From assembly GCA_902585045.1 (NCBI GenBank), contig CACICB010000001.1, positions 124,001 through 188,000 on the forward strand: 64,000 nucleotides of DNA, given 5' to 3'. Made by a program: the position numbers and the translations under genes. Positions 52,970 through 63,651 of this stretch are shown here, one piece after another; the stretch's first letter is position 1; the number at the start of each line of letters is the position of its first letter. The DNA comes from an uncultured Pelagibacteraceae bacterium (GTDB lineage Bacteria; Pseudomonadota; Alphaproteobacteria; Pelagibacterales; Pelagibacteraceae). The notes under the pieces are model-generated. The model was not told the origin of the DNA and did not search any database. It worked only from the letters and a program-made list of their open reading frames with translations.

Positions 52970-54208
52970 ATGAAAAATAAATTTTTAGTTGAGATGAATT
53001 CTAGGGGATATTTAAGTCAGTGTACGGACTTTGATAAACTTAAAGAAATTAGTGATAAAAAATCAATTTCTGCTTACATAGGTTTTGATTGCACAGCTAA
53101 AAGCTTACATGTTGGAAGTTTGCTTCAAATAATGATCCTCAAAATGATGCAAAAATACGGTCATCGACCAATCGTTCTCTTAGGAGGGGGTACAACACTT
53201 ATTGGGGATCCATCAGGTAAGGATGTAACAAGAAGAATTCTTGAGAAGAAAGAAATCGATAAAAATATAAAGAGTATTAAAAAAGTTTTTAATAAAATTT
53301 TAGATACTTCTAATAAATATACCAAACCTATTTATGTTGACAACGCAAAATGGCTTACAAAATTAAATTATATTAAATTTTTACGTGATATAGGTGTTCA
53401 CTTTACTATAAACAAGATGCTTACTTTTGAAAGTGTCAAACTTAGATTAGAGAGAGAGCAATCGCTTAGTTATATGGAATTTAATTACATGATTTTACAA
53501 GCTTACGATTTTTACCAATTATTTAAAAAGAATAATTGCATTTTACAGATTGGAGGCTCAGATCAATGGGGCAATATTGTAAATGGAGTTGAACTTATAA
53601 GAAGGATGCTAAAAAAAGAAGCGTACGGCATAACCTCTCCATTGATTACTTTAGCATCTGGCGCAAAGATGGGTAAAACTGAAACCGGTGCAATTTGGCT
53701 TAACCAAGATATGTTCTCTGCTTATGATTATTGGCAATTTTGGAGAAATACTGATGATAGAGATGTAAAAAAATTTTTAAACTTTTTTACTGAAATAGAA
53801 ACTAATGAAATCGAAAATCTATTTCAAAAAAAAACTAATATAAATGATCTAAAAATTTTATTAGCTAATGAAGCGACAAAAATTTTACATGGAAAAGCTG
53901 AATCAAAGAAAGCAGAACAAACTGCCAAAGATACGTTTCATGGAAGAGGATTGGGATCAAGCCTTCCTGAGATTCTTATTGAGAAAAATGATATAATAAA
54001 AGGGGTAAAACTTCTAGATTTCTTATCAAAAAATCAAATTGTTCAATCAAAGAGTGAGGCAAGAAGAATTATTGAAAATAAAGGTTTTAAAATAAATGAT
54101 GTTTTAGTTGATGAATCCAATAAAATTTTGGAAATAGCAAACTTTAAAAATGGAGTTTTAAAAATTTCTTATGGTAAGAAAAAACATTATATAGTCAAGC
54201 TTAATTAA
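52970..54208 (+). CDS. tyrS: Tyrosyl-tRNA synthetase
   Basis: YIGFDCTAKSLHVGSLLQIMIL, LLGGGTTLIGDPSGKDVTR, QIGGSDQWGNIVNG, KMGKTETGAIWL, C-terminal S4 domain. Confidence 0.97.
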   Translation: MKNKFLVEMNSRGYLSQCTDFDKLKEISDKKSISAYIGFDCTAKSLHVGSLLQIMILKMMQKYGHRPIVLLGGGTTLIGDPSGKDVTRRILEKKEIDKNIKSIKKVFNKILDTSNKYTKPIYVDNAKWLTKLNYIKFLRDIGVHFTINKMLTFESVKLRLEREQSLSYMEFNYMILQAYDFYQLFKKNNCILQIGGSDQWGNIVNGVELIRRMLKKEAYGITSPLITLASGAKMGKTETGAIWLNQDMFSAYDYWQFWRNTDDRDVKKFLNFFTEIETNEIENLFQKKTNINDLKILLANEATKILHGKAESKKAEQTAKDTFHGRGLGSSLPEILIEKNDIIKGVKLLDFLSKNQIVQSKSEARRIIENKGFKINDVLVDESNKILEIANFKNGVLKISYGKKKHYIVKLN

Positions 54209-56384
54209 TTATTTTATTTCTATCTATAATTTTTTGAATAAATCTTGGTGTAATTGTTCTGATTGGATTTATCGATGTTTTTATTTTTCCTTTAGGTCCC
54301 TTCATTTTAAAACTTATTCCAAATAATCCTTCTCCTACTTCTTTTGGGATTACTATATCTCCAATCAAAGGTATTCTGGAAATCATTTTATTGATTGTCT
54401 TAGCAGGAATTAATGTACCTCTTAAGCTTGTTATGTTTTTATCTTGATAACCATCCATCAAAACTGAGATACTTGGTCCCAAAGCTAAAATTTCATTTAT
54501 CCTGATTAATTCTCCAGTTTGTTCGATATCAATTTCTAATGTATCAAAAGATATTCCTTCTCCTGCAGCTAAATCTGCTAAACCTCCTAGATCAGCTAAT
54601 GTAAGTAATTTTACCATACCAGGTGCATCTACAACTTTAAAATTTTCAATTTTAAGTTTAGAGATTGATGATTTTTCATCAATTATTGATGAGTACAATA
54701 ATTTTCCACCTGTTAATCCTTTAAAAAAACCGTACTCAGTTAATAGAGGCTTAGTGATGTCTGAGTAAATTTCTAAATATTTTTTCTTATTTAATTTATC
54801 ATTTTTCATTGAGATATCTAAAAAATTGTTATTCCCAAAATCACCTTTAGAAGAAATTTTTATAAATTTTCCTCTTTCAATTGTTCCAATAAGTCTAAAT
54901 TTTGAAAGTTTTTCAGACAAAGGAACAATAACATTAACTAAATCGATTTCTATATCCTTATTTAATTTTCTGAAATTATTATCTTTTTCTTTTTGGTTTA
55001 TTATTTTGATTAAATTACTTGCATCAAATTTATTACCTGTAATTATAATTTTATTTCCTAGTAAAATTGTAAAATCATTATTTAATATTTGTTCATCAAA
55101 CGTTTTGATTGACACTTTTTTTAAATTTAAAAATTTACCTTTTTGAAGTTTAAGATCCTCTATAATCATAGAATTGTTGCCTTCATTATAATTTAAATAT
55201 TTAAATTTTAGATTGTCTCTAAATTTTTCTAGTTCAAAAGAAATTTCAGCGATTGTTTTTTTTGGTTTTACATAGTTTATTAAATCTATTTCTATTTTTT
55301 CGTCTATATCTGCTTTAATTTTGAAATTTAAAATTTCTTTATTAGTTATATTATCTAACTCAAAATTCAAAAAATTCTTATTATTTAAAGAATATTTACC
55401 TTTCGTACTTATATTATTTTGGTTTAAGTTGATTAAAGTATTTACTTCAACATCTTTAACTGTAATAAATTTGGGACTTTCTTCAAATAAAACTTTTTCG
55501 ATAGAATTTTGTAAATTAAATTTTGCGTTTTCAATTTTACCTCTATTTTTGAAATTATAACTTTTTACTTTTAAAGTTTTGTCTAAATTGACCGTAAGAC
55601 TATTATTAAACTTACCACTTAAATTATCTAAAGAACTTAAATTCAAAAATTTGTTTAAAATCTCGTATTCTCTATAAAAATTATTATTAATTTTTATATT
55701 ACTTAAAAAGTTAGTTTCTATTAAAATTTCTGGAAAAATTTTAATTTTCGCGTCACCATCTTTTATATTCAATGGGCCTAATTTACTAAGAAAACTCTTA
55801 ATCAAAATGTCTGTATTATCTGCAAAAAAAGTAAAGCTTGTATCCTCGAAGAAGATTTCTTTTTCAAAATAAATCTTTGCATCCTCAACAGATCCTCTCG
55901 TTATAAAGTTCTCAATTTCATTGCTCTTATTAAAAAAAAAATCAATTTCTGTATTTAATTTTCCCTCAACAAGTTTATTATTCAAAAAACTTGAAAAATT
56001 AGATGGCTTTAATATGGATGAAATTTTTTTAATATTCTTAAAATTAATTTGTTTGAAATTTAAACTTATTTTTTCAAACTTATTTTCAGATTTTATCAGT
56101 GAAAGAAAATTAACATAAGCTTTAATGTCATTTACAGGTAAGGTGATTTCTTTAAAGTTAATGCTTGGGTTTTTAGCCTCTAAAAATAAACTAATTTCTT
56201 TTAAATCAACCTTAAACTTTATAGTTTTTAAATTTAAATCTATATCTGCGTTACTTGCTTTAATTTTTTTTGTAATTAAATTATTAAATCTTTTTGTTTC
56301 AATGCCTGTTGTAGATAAAAAGAATAATAATAGAAATAAAATAGTTAAGATTGATATAAGTGAAAAATTAAGTAATGTCCTCAT
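54201..56384 (-). CDS. AsmA/DUF3971-like large periplasm-facing protein
   Basis: N-terminal TM helix, repetitive beta-rich body, C-terminal APGMVKLLTLADLGGLADLAAGEGISFDTLEIDIEQTGELIRINEILALGPSISVLMDGYQD. Confidence 0.78.
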   Translation of the reverse strand: MRTLLNFSLISILTILFLLLFFLSTTGIETKRFNNLITKKIKASNADIDLNLKTIKFKVDLKEISLFLEAKNPSINFKEITLPVNDIKAYVNFLSLIKSENKFEKISLNFKQINFKNIKKISSILKPSNFSSFLNNKLVEGKLNTEIDFFFNKSNEIENFITRGSVEDAKIYFEKEIFFEDTSFTFFADNTDILIKSFLSKLGPLNIKDGDAKIKIFPEILIETNFLSNIKINNNFYREYEILNKFLNLSSLDNLSGKFNNSLTVNLDKTLKVKSYNFKNRGKIENAKFNLQNSIEKVLFEESPKFITVKDVEVNTLINLNQNNISTKGKYSLNNKNFLNFELDNITNKEILNFKIKADIDEKIEIDLINYVKPKKTIAEISFELEKFRDNLKFKYLNYNEGNNSMIIEDLKLQKGKFLNLKKVSIKTFDEQILNNDFTILLGNKIIITGNKFDASNLIKIINQKEKDNNFRKLNKDIEIDLVNVIVPLSEKLSKFRLIGTIERGKFIKISSKGDFGNNNFLDISMKNDKLNKKKYLEIYSDITKPLLTEYGFFKGLTGGKLLYSSIIDEKSSISKLKIENFKVVDAPGMVKLLTLADLGGLADLAAGEGISFDTLEIDIEQTGELIRINEILALGPSISVLMDGYQDKNITSLRGTLIPAKTINKMISRIPLIGDIVIPKEVGEGLFGISFKMKGPKGKIKTSINPIRTITPRFIQKIIDRNKIIN

Positions 56385-57473
56385 TATTTATTTTTAATAC
56401 CCTCTTCAATAAATTCATCAATATTTCCATTGAGAACACTTGAGGGATTTGTGCTCTCAATTTTATTACGTAAGTCTTTTACTAATTGATAAGGTTGTAA
56501 AACATAAGATCTTATTTGATGACCCCAACCAATATCAGTTTTGGAGTCTAAATCTTTTTGATTTTTCTCCTCTCTTTTTTGTATCTCATGCTCGTACAGT
56601 CTAGCTTTTAGCATTTTGTAACAAGTTTCTTTATTTTTGTGTTGAGATCTTTCATTTTGACACTGAACAACTATTTTAGTTGGAAGATGAGTAATTCTTA
56701 CTGCGCTATCAGTTGTATTTACATGCTGGCCGCCAGCTCCACTAGATCTATACGTGTCAACTCTTAAGTCTTTTTCATCAATCTTAATATCTATGTCATC
56801 ATCAACTACAGGATAAACCCAAACACTTGCGAAGCTTGTATGTCTTCTCGCACCACTGTCAAAAGGTGATATCCTAACCAGTCTGTGAACACCTGACTCA
56901 GCTCTCATTAATCCGTATAAGTAATCGCCATCTGCTTTAATAATTGAGGATTTAATTCCAGCTTCATCTCCTTTATGCTCACTAATAACTTCATATTTGT
57001 ATTTTTTTTTGTCAAACCACCTTAAATACATTCTTCTTAACATGTCTGCCCAATCTTGGCTTTCAGTGCCTCCAGCCCCAGCATGTATTTCTAAATAAAT
57101 ATCAAAGTCATCATTCTCTCCGGAAAGAAAACAAATTTTTTCGCAATTTTTTAAATTTTTTTGAATTTCTTCTATTTTATTATTACAATCTTTGATTGTT
57201 TCTTCATCTTTTTCCTTGTTCGCAATATCAAATAATTCTCTTAAATCTGAAATATCATTTAATGATCTTCTGTAGATATTTAGGATTTGTTCGTAAATTT
57301 TTTTTTGTTTTACAGTCTTCTTAACAAGCTTTTGATCTTTCCAAAAGTTTTCTTTTTGCGATACTGTTTCAAGCTCTTTTATTTTATTTTCAACTTTATT
57401 TTTATCAAAGATACCCCCTTATATTTTTAAGGTTCTTTTCTAAATCATTCAATTTATTTTCAAAATTTTGCAT
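56384..57473 (-). CDS. prfB: Peptide chain release factor 2, expressed through a +1 programmed frameshift
   Basis: ORF1 from ATG at 57473: MQNFENKLNDLEKNLKNIRGYL then TGA (57407-57405). +1 frame from 57406: DKNKVENKIKELETVSQKENFWKD...EIHAGAGGTESQDWADMLRRMYLRW...RSSGAGGQHVNTTDSAVRITHLPT to 56384. The ORF track shows only the part from 57043. Confidence 0.95.
57405..57419 (-). promoter_or_regulatory. prfB programmed +1 frameshift site (SD-like AGGGGG + slippery CTT TGA)
   Basis: Minus strand AGGGGGTATCTTTGA followed by TAAAAATAA; same arrangement as E. coli prfB AGGGGGTATCTTTGAC. Confidence 0.95.
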
Positions 57474-59836
57474 TAGTAAAATTGCCTATATTTAATTAGA
57501 GTATCACGACTGTTAATTGAAATTAAATTATTATTATTAATATTGTTAATATCTTTTACCTTTAGTGCCTCGACAATAGTTTTTTTATCCCCTAATGAGG
57601 CTTTCAGCCCTGTATCATAATTAAGAGAAGTTAAATAAATTTTTTGTGGAACTTTAAATTCTTTAAAATCACCTTTAAAAAGTGCGTTTTCAATAAAATC
57701 TTTAAATATTGGTAAAGCTGCTTTCGATCCTGTTTCAAACTTTCCTAAAGTTTGAGGATTATCAAAACCGATGTAAACTCCGATTACTAAATTTGATGAA
57801 AATCCTATAAACCATGCATCAAAATTTTTATTTGTTGTACCGGTTTTGCCTGCCAAAGGAACGTTAAGTGATTTCAATTTTTTTGCTGTTCCTCTTTTAA
57901 CTGTTCCATTAAGTATAGAAACCATTTGGTAAGCAGTTTCCTCACTAAAAACTCTTATATTTGTATTTTCTATCTTAGGAAGTTCTTCATTTTGGTTTAT
58001 AAACTTATCACATCCAATACATTTTCTATTTTTTAAACTAAATATTGTATTTCCCCTTCTGTCTTGAATTCTTGAGATTAATGTAGGATTAATTTTTTTT
58101 CCTCCATTAACAAATGGAGCATAAGCGGAAGTAAGATTCAATAAAGTAGTTTCAGCTGCTCCAAGTGAAACTGATAAAAGTTCTGGTATATCATCATAAA
58201 TATCTAATTTTTCTGATAATTCTAAAATCTTATTTAATCCTAAAATTTTTGCTATCCTAACTGTCATTAAATTTCTAGAATATTCAATGCCTTTTCTTAA
58301 AGTGGTAGGCCCGTAGAATTTTTTTCCGTAGTTTTCTGGTTTCCAGTTTTTTAATCCCACACCTTGACTTTCAACAAATGGTGCATCCAAAATGATTGAG
58401 TTAGGTGAGAAACCATTTTCTAAAGCAGCAGCATATACAATAGGTTTAAATGCTGAACCGGGTTGTCGTTTGGCTTGTGTGACTCTATTGAATTCACTAG
58501 ACCGAAAATTAAAACCGCCTACTAGAGCTTTGACATCTCCAGTGTAAGGATCTAATGCTACAATACCTCCATCAACCTTTGGATATTGTTTTAAATTCCA
58601 AGAATTTTTATTTTTTTTTACAAATATTATATCGCCAACTTTAAAAACTTCTTTTAATTTTTTTTTATTTGAAAGAGCCCATTTTACTTTCTTATTGCTT
58701 AATACGCCGTAAGTATCTTTTTTAACTTTCTCATTAATGATCTTAAAATTAATTTCATTATCGTCTAAGTTTTGAATTTCAGCAAATTTCCATCCCAACG
58801 TTGGATCTAATTTATAAGTGTCTAATTTATTTTTCCAATTTTTATTTGCTGTGGTGTTAGAAATAGGACCTCTCCAACCATGTCGTTTGTCATAATCTTC
58901 TATTCCCTTTCTGAGAGACTTAAGAGCTTGAATTTGATAATTAATATTAAGCGGTGTTCTAATACTAAGTCCTTCTGAATATAATTTTTCAAATCCATAA
59001 TTTTCTTTTACTGACCTTCTGACCTCCTCAGTATATGAATTTGCCTCATTCACAATCTCTATTTTTCTTTTCTTTAGGTTTAATTTTGAAACCTTTAAAC
59101 TCTTTAACTCTTCTTTAGAAATAAACTTATTTTCCTCTAAGTTTTTTAAAACTAAATTCCTTCTAAATTTACTTATCTCTGGAAATCTATAAGGATTGTA
59201 TTTACTTGGAGCTTTAGGCAAAGCAGCAAGCAAAGCAGCATCAGCATAATTTAATTCTTTTATTGGTTTATCAAAATATTCCAAGCTTGCAGCAGCAATT
59301 CCATATGTCCCTTGTCCAAGGTAAATTTGATTCAAATAAAGTTCTAAAATCCTCTCTTTCGAATAAGCTCTTTCAATTCTAAAAGCTAAAATTGCCTCTT
59401 TAATTTTTCTTTTTATTGAAACCTCGTTAGTTAAAAGAAAATTTTTAGCTACTTGCTGGGTAATTGTAGATGCTCCCTCTAATCTTTTATTTTGTGATAT
59501 ATTTTTAATATTATTTATTAAAGCTCTTAAAATTCCTTTGGCATCTACTCCTGGGTGATTAAAGAAATTTTTATCCTCTGCCGAAAGAAATGAGTTGATT
59601 ACTGTAGAAGGAATAGAGTCATAAGGTACAAATAATCTTTTTTCTATAGCGTACTCTGCTATTAACTTTCCATCTTCAGAATAAACTCTGCTTGATATAG
59701 GAGGTTGATAGTTTGATAACTTTTTATAATCAGGTAAACCTATGGAAAAATACCATAAAGTAGATAATAAAAATAAAAGGGCTACTATAAAAAAAATTAT
59801 AATAGATTTGATAGAAAAATTAATAAATTTAAGCAT
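57473..59836 (-). CDS. mrcA: Penicillin-binding protein 1A (transglycosylase/transpeptidase)
   Basis: FLSAEDKNFFNHPGVDAKGILRA, GASTITQQVAKNFLLTNE, RQPGSAFKPIVYAAALENG, GKTGTTNKNFDAWFIG. Confidence 0.96.
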   Translation of the reverse strand: MLKFINFSIKSIIIFFIVALLFLLSTLWYFSIGLPDYKKLSNYQPPISSRVYSEDGKLIAEYAIEKRLFVPYDSIPSTVINSFLSAEDKNFFNHPGVDAKGILRALINNIKNISQNKRLEGASTITQQVAKNFLLTNEVSIKRKIKEAILAFRIERAYSKERILELYLNQIYLGQGTYGIAAASLEYFDKPIKELNYADAALLAALPKAPSKYNPYRFPEISKFRRNLVLKNLEENKFISKEELKSLKVSKLNLKKRKIEIVNEANSYTEEVRRSVKENYGFEKLYSEGLSIRTPLNINYQIQALKSLRKGIEDYDKRHGWRGPISNTTANKNWKNKLDTYKLDPTLGWKFAEIQNLDDNEINFKIINEKVKKDTYGVLSNKKVKWALSNKKKLKEVFKVGDIIFVKKNKNSWNLKQYPKVDGGIVALDPYTGDVKALVGGFNFRSSEFNRVTQAKRQPGSAFKPIVYAAALENGFSPNSIILDAPFVESQGVGLKNWKPENYGKKFYGPTTLRKGIEYSRNLMTVRIAKILGLNKILELSEKLDIYDDIPELLSVSLGAAETTLLNLTSAYAPFVNGGKKINPTLISRIQDRRGNTIFSLKNRKCIGCDKFINQNEELPKIENTNIRVFSEETAYQMVSILNGTVKRGTAKKLKSLNVPLAGKTGTTNKNFDAWFIGFSSNLVIGVYIGFDNPQTLGKFETGSKAALPIFKDFIENALFKGDFKEFKVPQKIYLTSLNYDTGLKASLGDKKTIVEALKVKDINNINNNNLISINSRDTLIKYRQFY

Positions 59837-59980
59837 CTTACCTTTATATTGTTAAAAAATTTGACTTTCTTTAGGCATTTAAATTTAAATATGTGTATTT
59901 ATAGTTAAAATTGTATAAAATAACCATATGACAAAATTAAAATTCACAATTTTTACAAAAATAAAAGGAATTCAATCAAA

Positions 59981-61789
59981 ATGGAAAAAAATTTATATAT
60001 TGATGCCTCGCATCCAAATGAAACACGTATTATTCTTAAATCTACAAATTCAATTGAAGAATATGAATTTGAAGATAAGAACAATCTAACTTTTAAAAAC
60101 AATATTTATTTAGGAGCTATAAGTAGAGTTGAGCCTTCATTACAGGCAGCTTTTGTTAATTTTGGAAGAGACAGACACGGGTTTTTAGCCTTTAATGACA
60201 TTCAATCAGACTATTATCAAATTCCCTTCGAAGATAAGGAAAAAATTAAAGAAGTTGAAGAAGAAATAAGAGAAAGTTTAAAAAATAAGAATTTGGAGGA
60301 CCCTGGTGAAAGTGCTTTATCGAATACTTCTCAAGAAAATAATATTGTGGAAAATAATGAAACATCTAAATCTGGTGAAATTGAAAAAAAGGAATATAGA
60401 GAAGAAATTAAATCATCATACGGCATTAAGAAATATAAAATTCAAGAAGTAATTAAGCCTGGTCAAGTAGTCTTAATTCAGGTTATTAAAGAAGAGAGAG
60501 GTCAAAAAGGGGCTGCTCTAACTACTTTCATTTCATTAGCTGGAAAATACATGGTACTAATGCCTAACACTCCGAAAGGTGGAGGAATATCAAGAAAAAT
60601 TTTTAATTCCTCTGATAGACAGAAAATAAGAACTATTCTAAACGAAATTCAAATACCAAAAAGCATGGGAGTAATCGTTAGAACAGCAGGCGCTAATAAA
60701 ACAAAAAATGAAATTGAAAAAGATTTTCAAAATACTTTAAAAACTTGGGAAGAAATTAAAGATAAAGCAATAGACTCTAATGCGCCTTCATTGGTTTATG
60801 AGGAGGGAGATATAATTAAAAGAACTTTAAGAGATACCTATGATAACGATACTAAGAATATATATATCGAGGGTAATGAGGCATATCAAAAAGCAAAAAA
60901 ATTCATGAAAGAATTAATGCCTAGAAACGTAAAAAATATTAAAAAATATAGGGGTAAAAAACCATTATTTCAAGATGCAAATATTGAAAAGGAGTTAAAT
61001 AATATTTTTGAACCTACTGTCAAACTTAAATCTGGTGGATATATAGTTATAAATCCCACTGAAGCTTTGGTTTCAATCGATATCAACTCAGGTCAGTCAA
61101 CAAAACAAACAAATATTGAAAAAACTGCATTGAACACAAATTTAGAAGCAGCTGAGGAGATTGCCCGTCAAATAAAATTAAGAGATTTATCAGGTTTAAT
61201 TGTAATTGATTTTATTGATATGATGAATTTTTATAATAGGCGTACAGTTGAAAAAAGAATGAGAGAAAGTATCAGAAAAGATAGAGCTAGAATTCAACTA
61301 GGAAAAATTAGTAACTTTGGTTTGTTAGAAATGACAAGGCAAAGGTTGAGAGAGGGTTCTATTAAATGGGAAACTCAATTATCTTTGGGTTCTTTTGCTC
61401 AAAAAGTTTTAAAAAAAATCCAGTACTTAGCTTTTGGTGATAAGATCAAAATAGTCAAGTCATATGTGCCAGAAAAAGTAAAATTGTATATAGAGAAAAA
61501 TCTGCTTGAAGAATTAAAATATTTTCAAAAAAAATACTCGTTCAAAGTTGAAATTTTATCTAATAAAGAATTAATTATACCAGAATATAAAATTGAACTA
61601 TTAAATAAATCAAAGAAATTAATTAACAAAATAGAACACTTAGAAAATATTATAGGTACTAAAAAAAATAAGATTTCCATTTCCAAAGAAAAAAAAGAAG
61701 GAAAAAAATTAAAAAAAGAAATAAAAAAAGTAAAAACTAAAAAAAATCTTAGAACACTATGGGTGAGAAGAAAAAAAAAATCAAATTAA
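59981..61789 (+). CDS. rne: Ribonuclease E/G
   Basis: [34 protein letters not shown] (S1 domain, split by an acidic insertion), [36 protein letters not shown]. Confidence 0.93.
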   Translation: MEKNLYIDASHPNETRIILKSTNSIEEYEFEDKNNLTFKNNIYLGAISRVEPSLQAAFVNFGRDRHGFLAFNDIQSDYYQIPFEDKEKIKEVEEEIRESLKNKNLEDPGESALSNTSQENNIVENNETSKSGEIEKKEYREEIKSSYGIKKYKIQEVIKPGQVVLIQVIKEERGQKGAALTTFISLAGKYMVLMPNTPKGGGISRKIFNSSDRQKIRTILNEIQIPKSMGVIVRTAGANKTKNEIEKDFQNTLKTWEEIKDKAIDSNAPSLVYEEGDIIKRTLRDTYDNDTKNIYIEGNEAYQKAKKFMKELMPRNVKNIKKYRGKKPLFQDANIEKELNNIFEPTVKLKSGGYIVINPTEALVSIDINSGQSTKQTNIEKTALNTNLEAAEEIARQIKLRDLSGLIVIDFIDMMNFYNRRTVEKRMRESIRKDRARIQLGKISNFGLLEMTRQRLREGSIKWETQLSLGSFAQKVLKKIQYLAFGDKIKIVKSYVPEKVKLYIEKNLLEELKYFQKKYSFKVEILSNKELIIPEYKIELLNKSKKLINKIEHLENIIGTKKNKISISKEKKEGKKLKKEIKKVKTKKNLRTLWVRRKKKSN

Positions 61790-62566
61790 GCCTTTAATTG
61801 GAGAGCTTGCTATAGCAAAATGACTTTTACCCATTCTTCCGGCTAAATAGGAATTTCTACCTGAAATTACTGCATCTCTAAAGGCTTCAGCCATTAAAAT
61901 TGGTTTTTTAGCTTTAGCTATAGCGCTATTAATTAAAACACCGTCACAACCTAATTCCATAGCGATAGTCGCATCGGAGGCTGTGCCTATTCCTGCATCA
62001 ACTATTACAGGAACCTTTGATTGTTTGATTATTAATGAAATATTTACTTTATTTTGTAATCCTAATCCTGAACCAATCGGTGAAGCTAAGGGCATAATAG
62101 CTGATGCTCCGTTATCCTCTAATTTTTTTGCTAATAATGGATCATCAGTGCAATAGACCATAACTTTGAATCCCTCTTTAGAAAGTATCTTTGTAGACTT
62201 AATTGTTTCTATCATATTAGGGTATAAAGTTTTTTTATCACCTAGAACTTCTAATTTAACCAGTTTCCATCCACCCATTTCTCTGGCTAATCTTAGTGTC
62301 CTTAAAGCCTCATCCGATGTATAACAACCTGCCGTATTTGGTAAAAAAATTATTTTTTTTGGGTCAATATAATCACTTAATAATGGTTTTTTTTTATCTA
62401 AAATATTTATTCGTCTTACGGCTACAGTTACCATACTAGCTCCTGAGGCTTTTACTGCCTTAGCAGTCTCTAAGAAGCTTTTATATTTTCCAGTTCCGAT
62501 AATTAACCTAGATTTAAGAGATTTACCTGCAACTTTAAAAATATCCTTTTTCAAATTATCCTCCAC
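61781..62566 (-). CDS. thiG: Thiazole synthase
   Basis: [86 protein letters not shown]. Confidence 0.96.
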   Translation of the reverse strand: MEDNLKKDIFKVAGKSLKSRLIIGTGKYKSFLETAKAVKASGASMVTVAVRRINILDKKKPLLSDYIDPKKIIFLPNTAGCYTSDEALRTLRLAREMGGWKLVKLEVLGDKKTLYPNMIETIKSTKILSKEGFKVMVYCTDDPLLAKKLEDNGASAIMPLASPIGSGLGLQNKVNISLIIKQSKVPVIVDAGIGTASDATIAMELGCDGVLINSAIAKAKKPILMAEAFRDAVISGRNSYLAGRMGKSHFAIASSPIKGLI

Positions 62567-62759
62567 CTATAAAGTGTACTATTTCTAATCTATCATTGTT
62601 TTTTAAATATTTTTTTTTAAAGAAAACTTTAGGTACTATTACGCCATTATGTTCTACTGCTATTTTTTTATTAGTTAAATTGTATTTTTTTAAAAGGTCC
62701 AATATTGAATATTTTGATTTTATAACTACTTTCTTTCCATTTAATTGTATTTTTGCCAT
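62556..62759 (-). CDS. thiS: Sulfur carrier protein ThiS
   Basis: [28 protein letters not shown]...[29 protein letters not shown]-terminal GGG; adjacent to thiG. Start set to MAKIQ at 62759. Confidence 0.92.
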   Translation of the reverse strand: MAKIQLNGKKVVIKSKYSILDLLKKYNLTNKKIAVEHNGVIVPKVFFKKKYLKNNDRLEIVHFIGGG

Positions 62760-62787
62760 AATTAAGTTATTCAATATCAAGATACTT

Positions 62788-63234
62788 ATGAATAAAATTA
62801 TAGTTCTTAATGGACCAAACCTCAACCTTTTAGGTGAAAGAGAAAAAAGACAATATGGTAGTACAACTTTAAAAGAAATTGAGAAAAATTGTAAATATTT
62901 TGCTGAAAAAAATAATATTAAACTTTCTTTATTTCAATCAAATATTGAGGGAGAGCTAATTACTCAAATACAAAATTCAAGGAATGATCAAGATGGTATA
63001 ATTATTAATGCTGGAGGCTATACTCACACATCTGTTGCTATTCATGATGCCTTGAAAATATTAAAAATTCCAATTATTGAATTGCATATAAGTAACATTT
63101 ATAATAGAGAAGAGTTCAGGCACAAATCCTTAATTAGTAAAGTTGCTAGTGGTATCATTTGTGGTTTTGGGGCTGAAGGCTATATTATGTCTTTAAAAGC
63201 TATGTTAAATATTTTGAAAAATGAAAATAGATAA
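62788..63234 (+). CDS. aroQ: 3-dehydroquinate dehydratase, type II
   Basis: MNKIIVLNGPNLNLLGEREKRQYG, INAGGYTHTSVAIHDAL, IELHISNIYNREEFRHKS. Start set to 62788. Confidence 0.96.
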   Translation: MNKIIVLNGPNLNLLGEREKRQYGSTTLKEIEKNCKYFAEKNNIKLSLFQSNIEGELITQIQNSRNDQDGIIINAGGYTHTSVAIHDALKILKIPIIELHISNIYNREEFRHKSLISKVASGIICGFGAEGYIMSLKAMLNILKNENR

Positions 63235-63646
63235 AAAATTAATTAAAGAACTTGTAGAAAATCTAAAAGAATTTGAGCTCTCAGAATTAGAATACCAAGA
63301 TGGACAAACAAAAATTAAAGTATCAAAAGCTTCTAAATTAGTTGATCAAGTGAAAACTAGCGCAATTGTATCTCCTAATAAATCAGTTTTAAAATCATCA
63401 GATGAAATTGATGGCGTGAGAATAAAATCTCCAATAATCGGAACTGCTTATTTAGCACCGGAGCCAGGGGCTAAAAAATTTGTTGAAGTAGGCGATAAAA
63501 TAAAAAAAGGTCAAACAGTAATGATTGTAGAAGCGATGAAAACAATGAATCATGTTCCTTCTACTTCTGATGGAGAAGTAAAAAAAATTCTTATTCAAGA
63601 TGGTCAACCAGTTGAATTTGGGCAGACTTTAGTTCTTTTAAAATAA
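63221..63646 (+). CDS. accB: Acetyl-CoA carboxylase biotin carboxyl carrier protein
   Basis: [46 protein letters not shown] (biotinyl-Lys motif EAMKT). Confidence 0.96.
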   Translation: MKIDKKLIKELVENLKEFELSELEYQDGQTKIKVSKASKLVDQVKTSAIVSPNKSVLKSSDEIDGVRIKSPIIGTAYLAPEPGAKKFVEVGDKIKKGQTVMIVEAMKTMNHVPSTSDGEVKKILIQDGQPVEFGQTLVLLK

Positions 63647-63651
63647 TAAAA

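Noticed and set aside
59928-60089. Small upstream ORF ([21 protein letters not shown]...) overlapping the rne start out of frame
   Set aside because: No evidence of translation; low-complexity AT-rich sequence makes such ORFs common.
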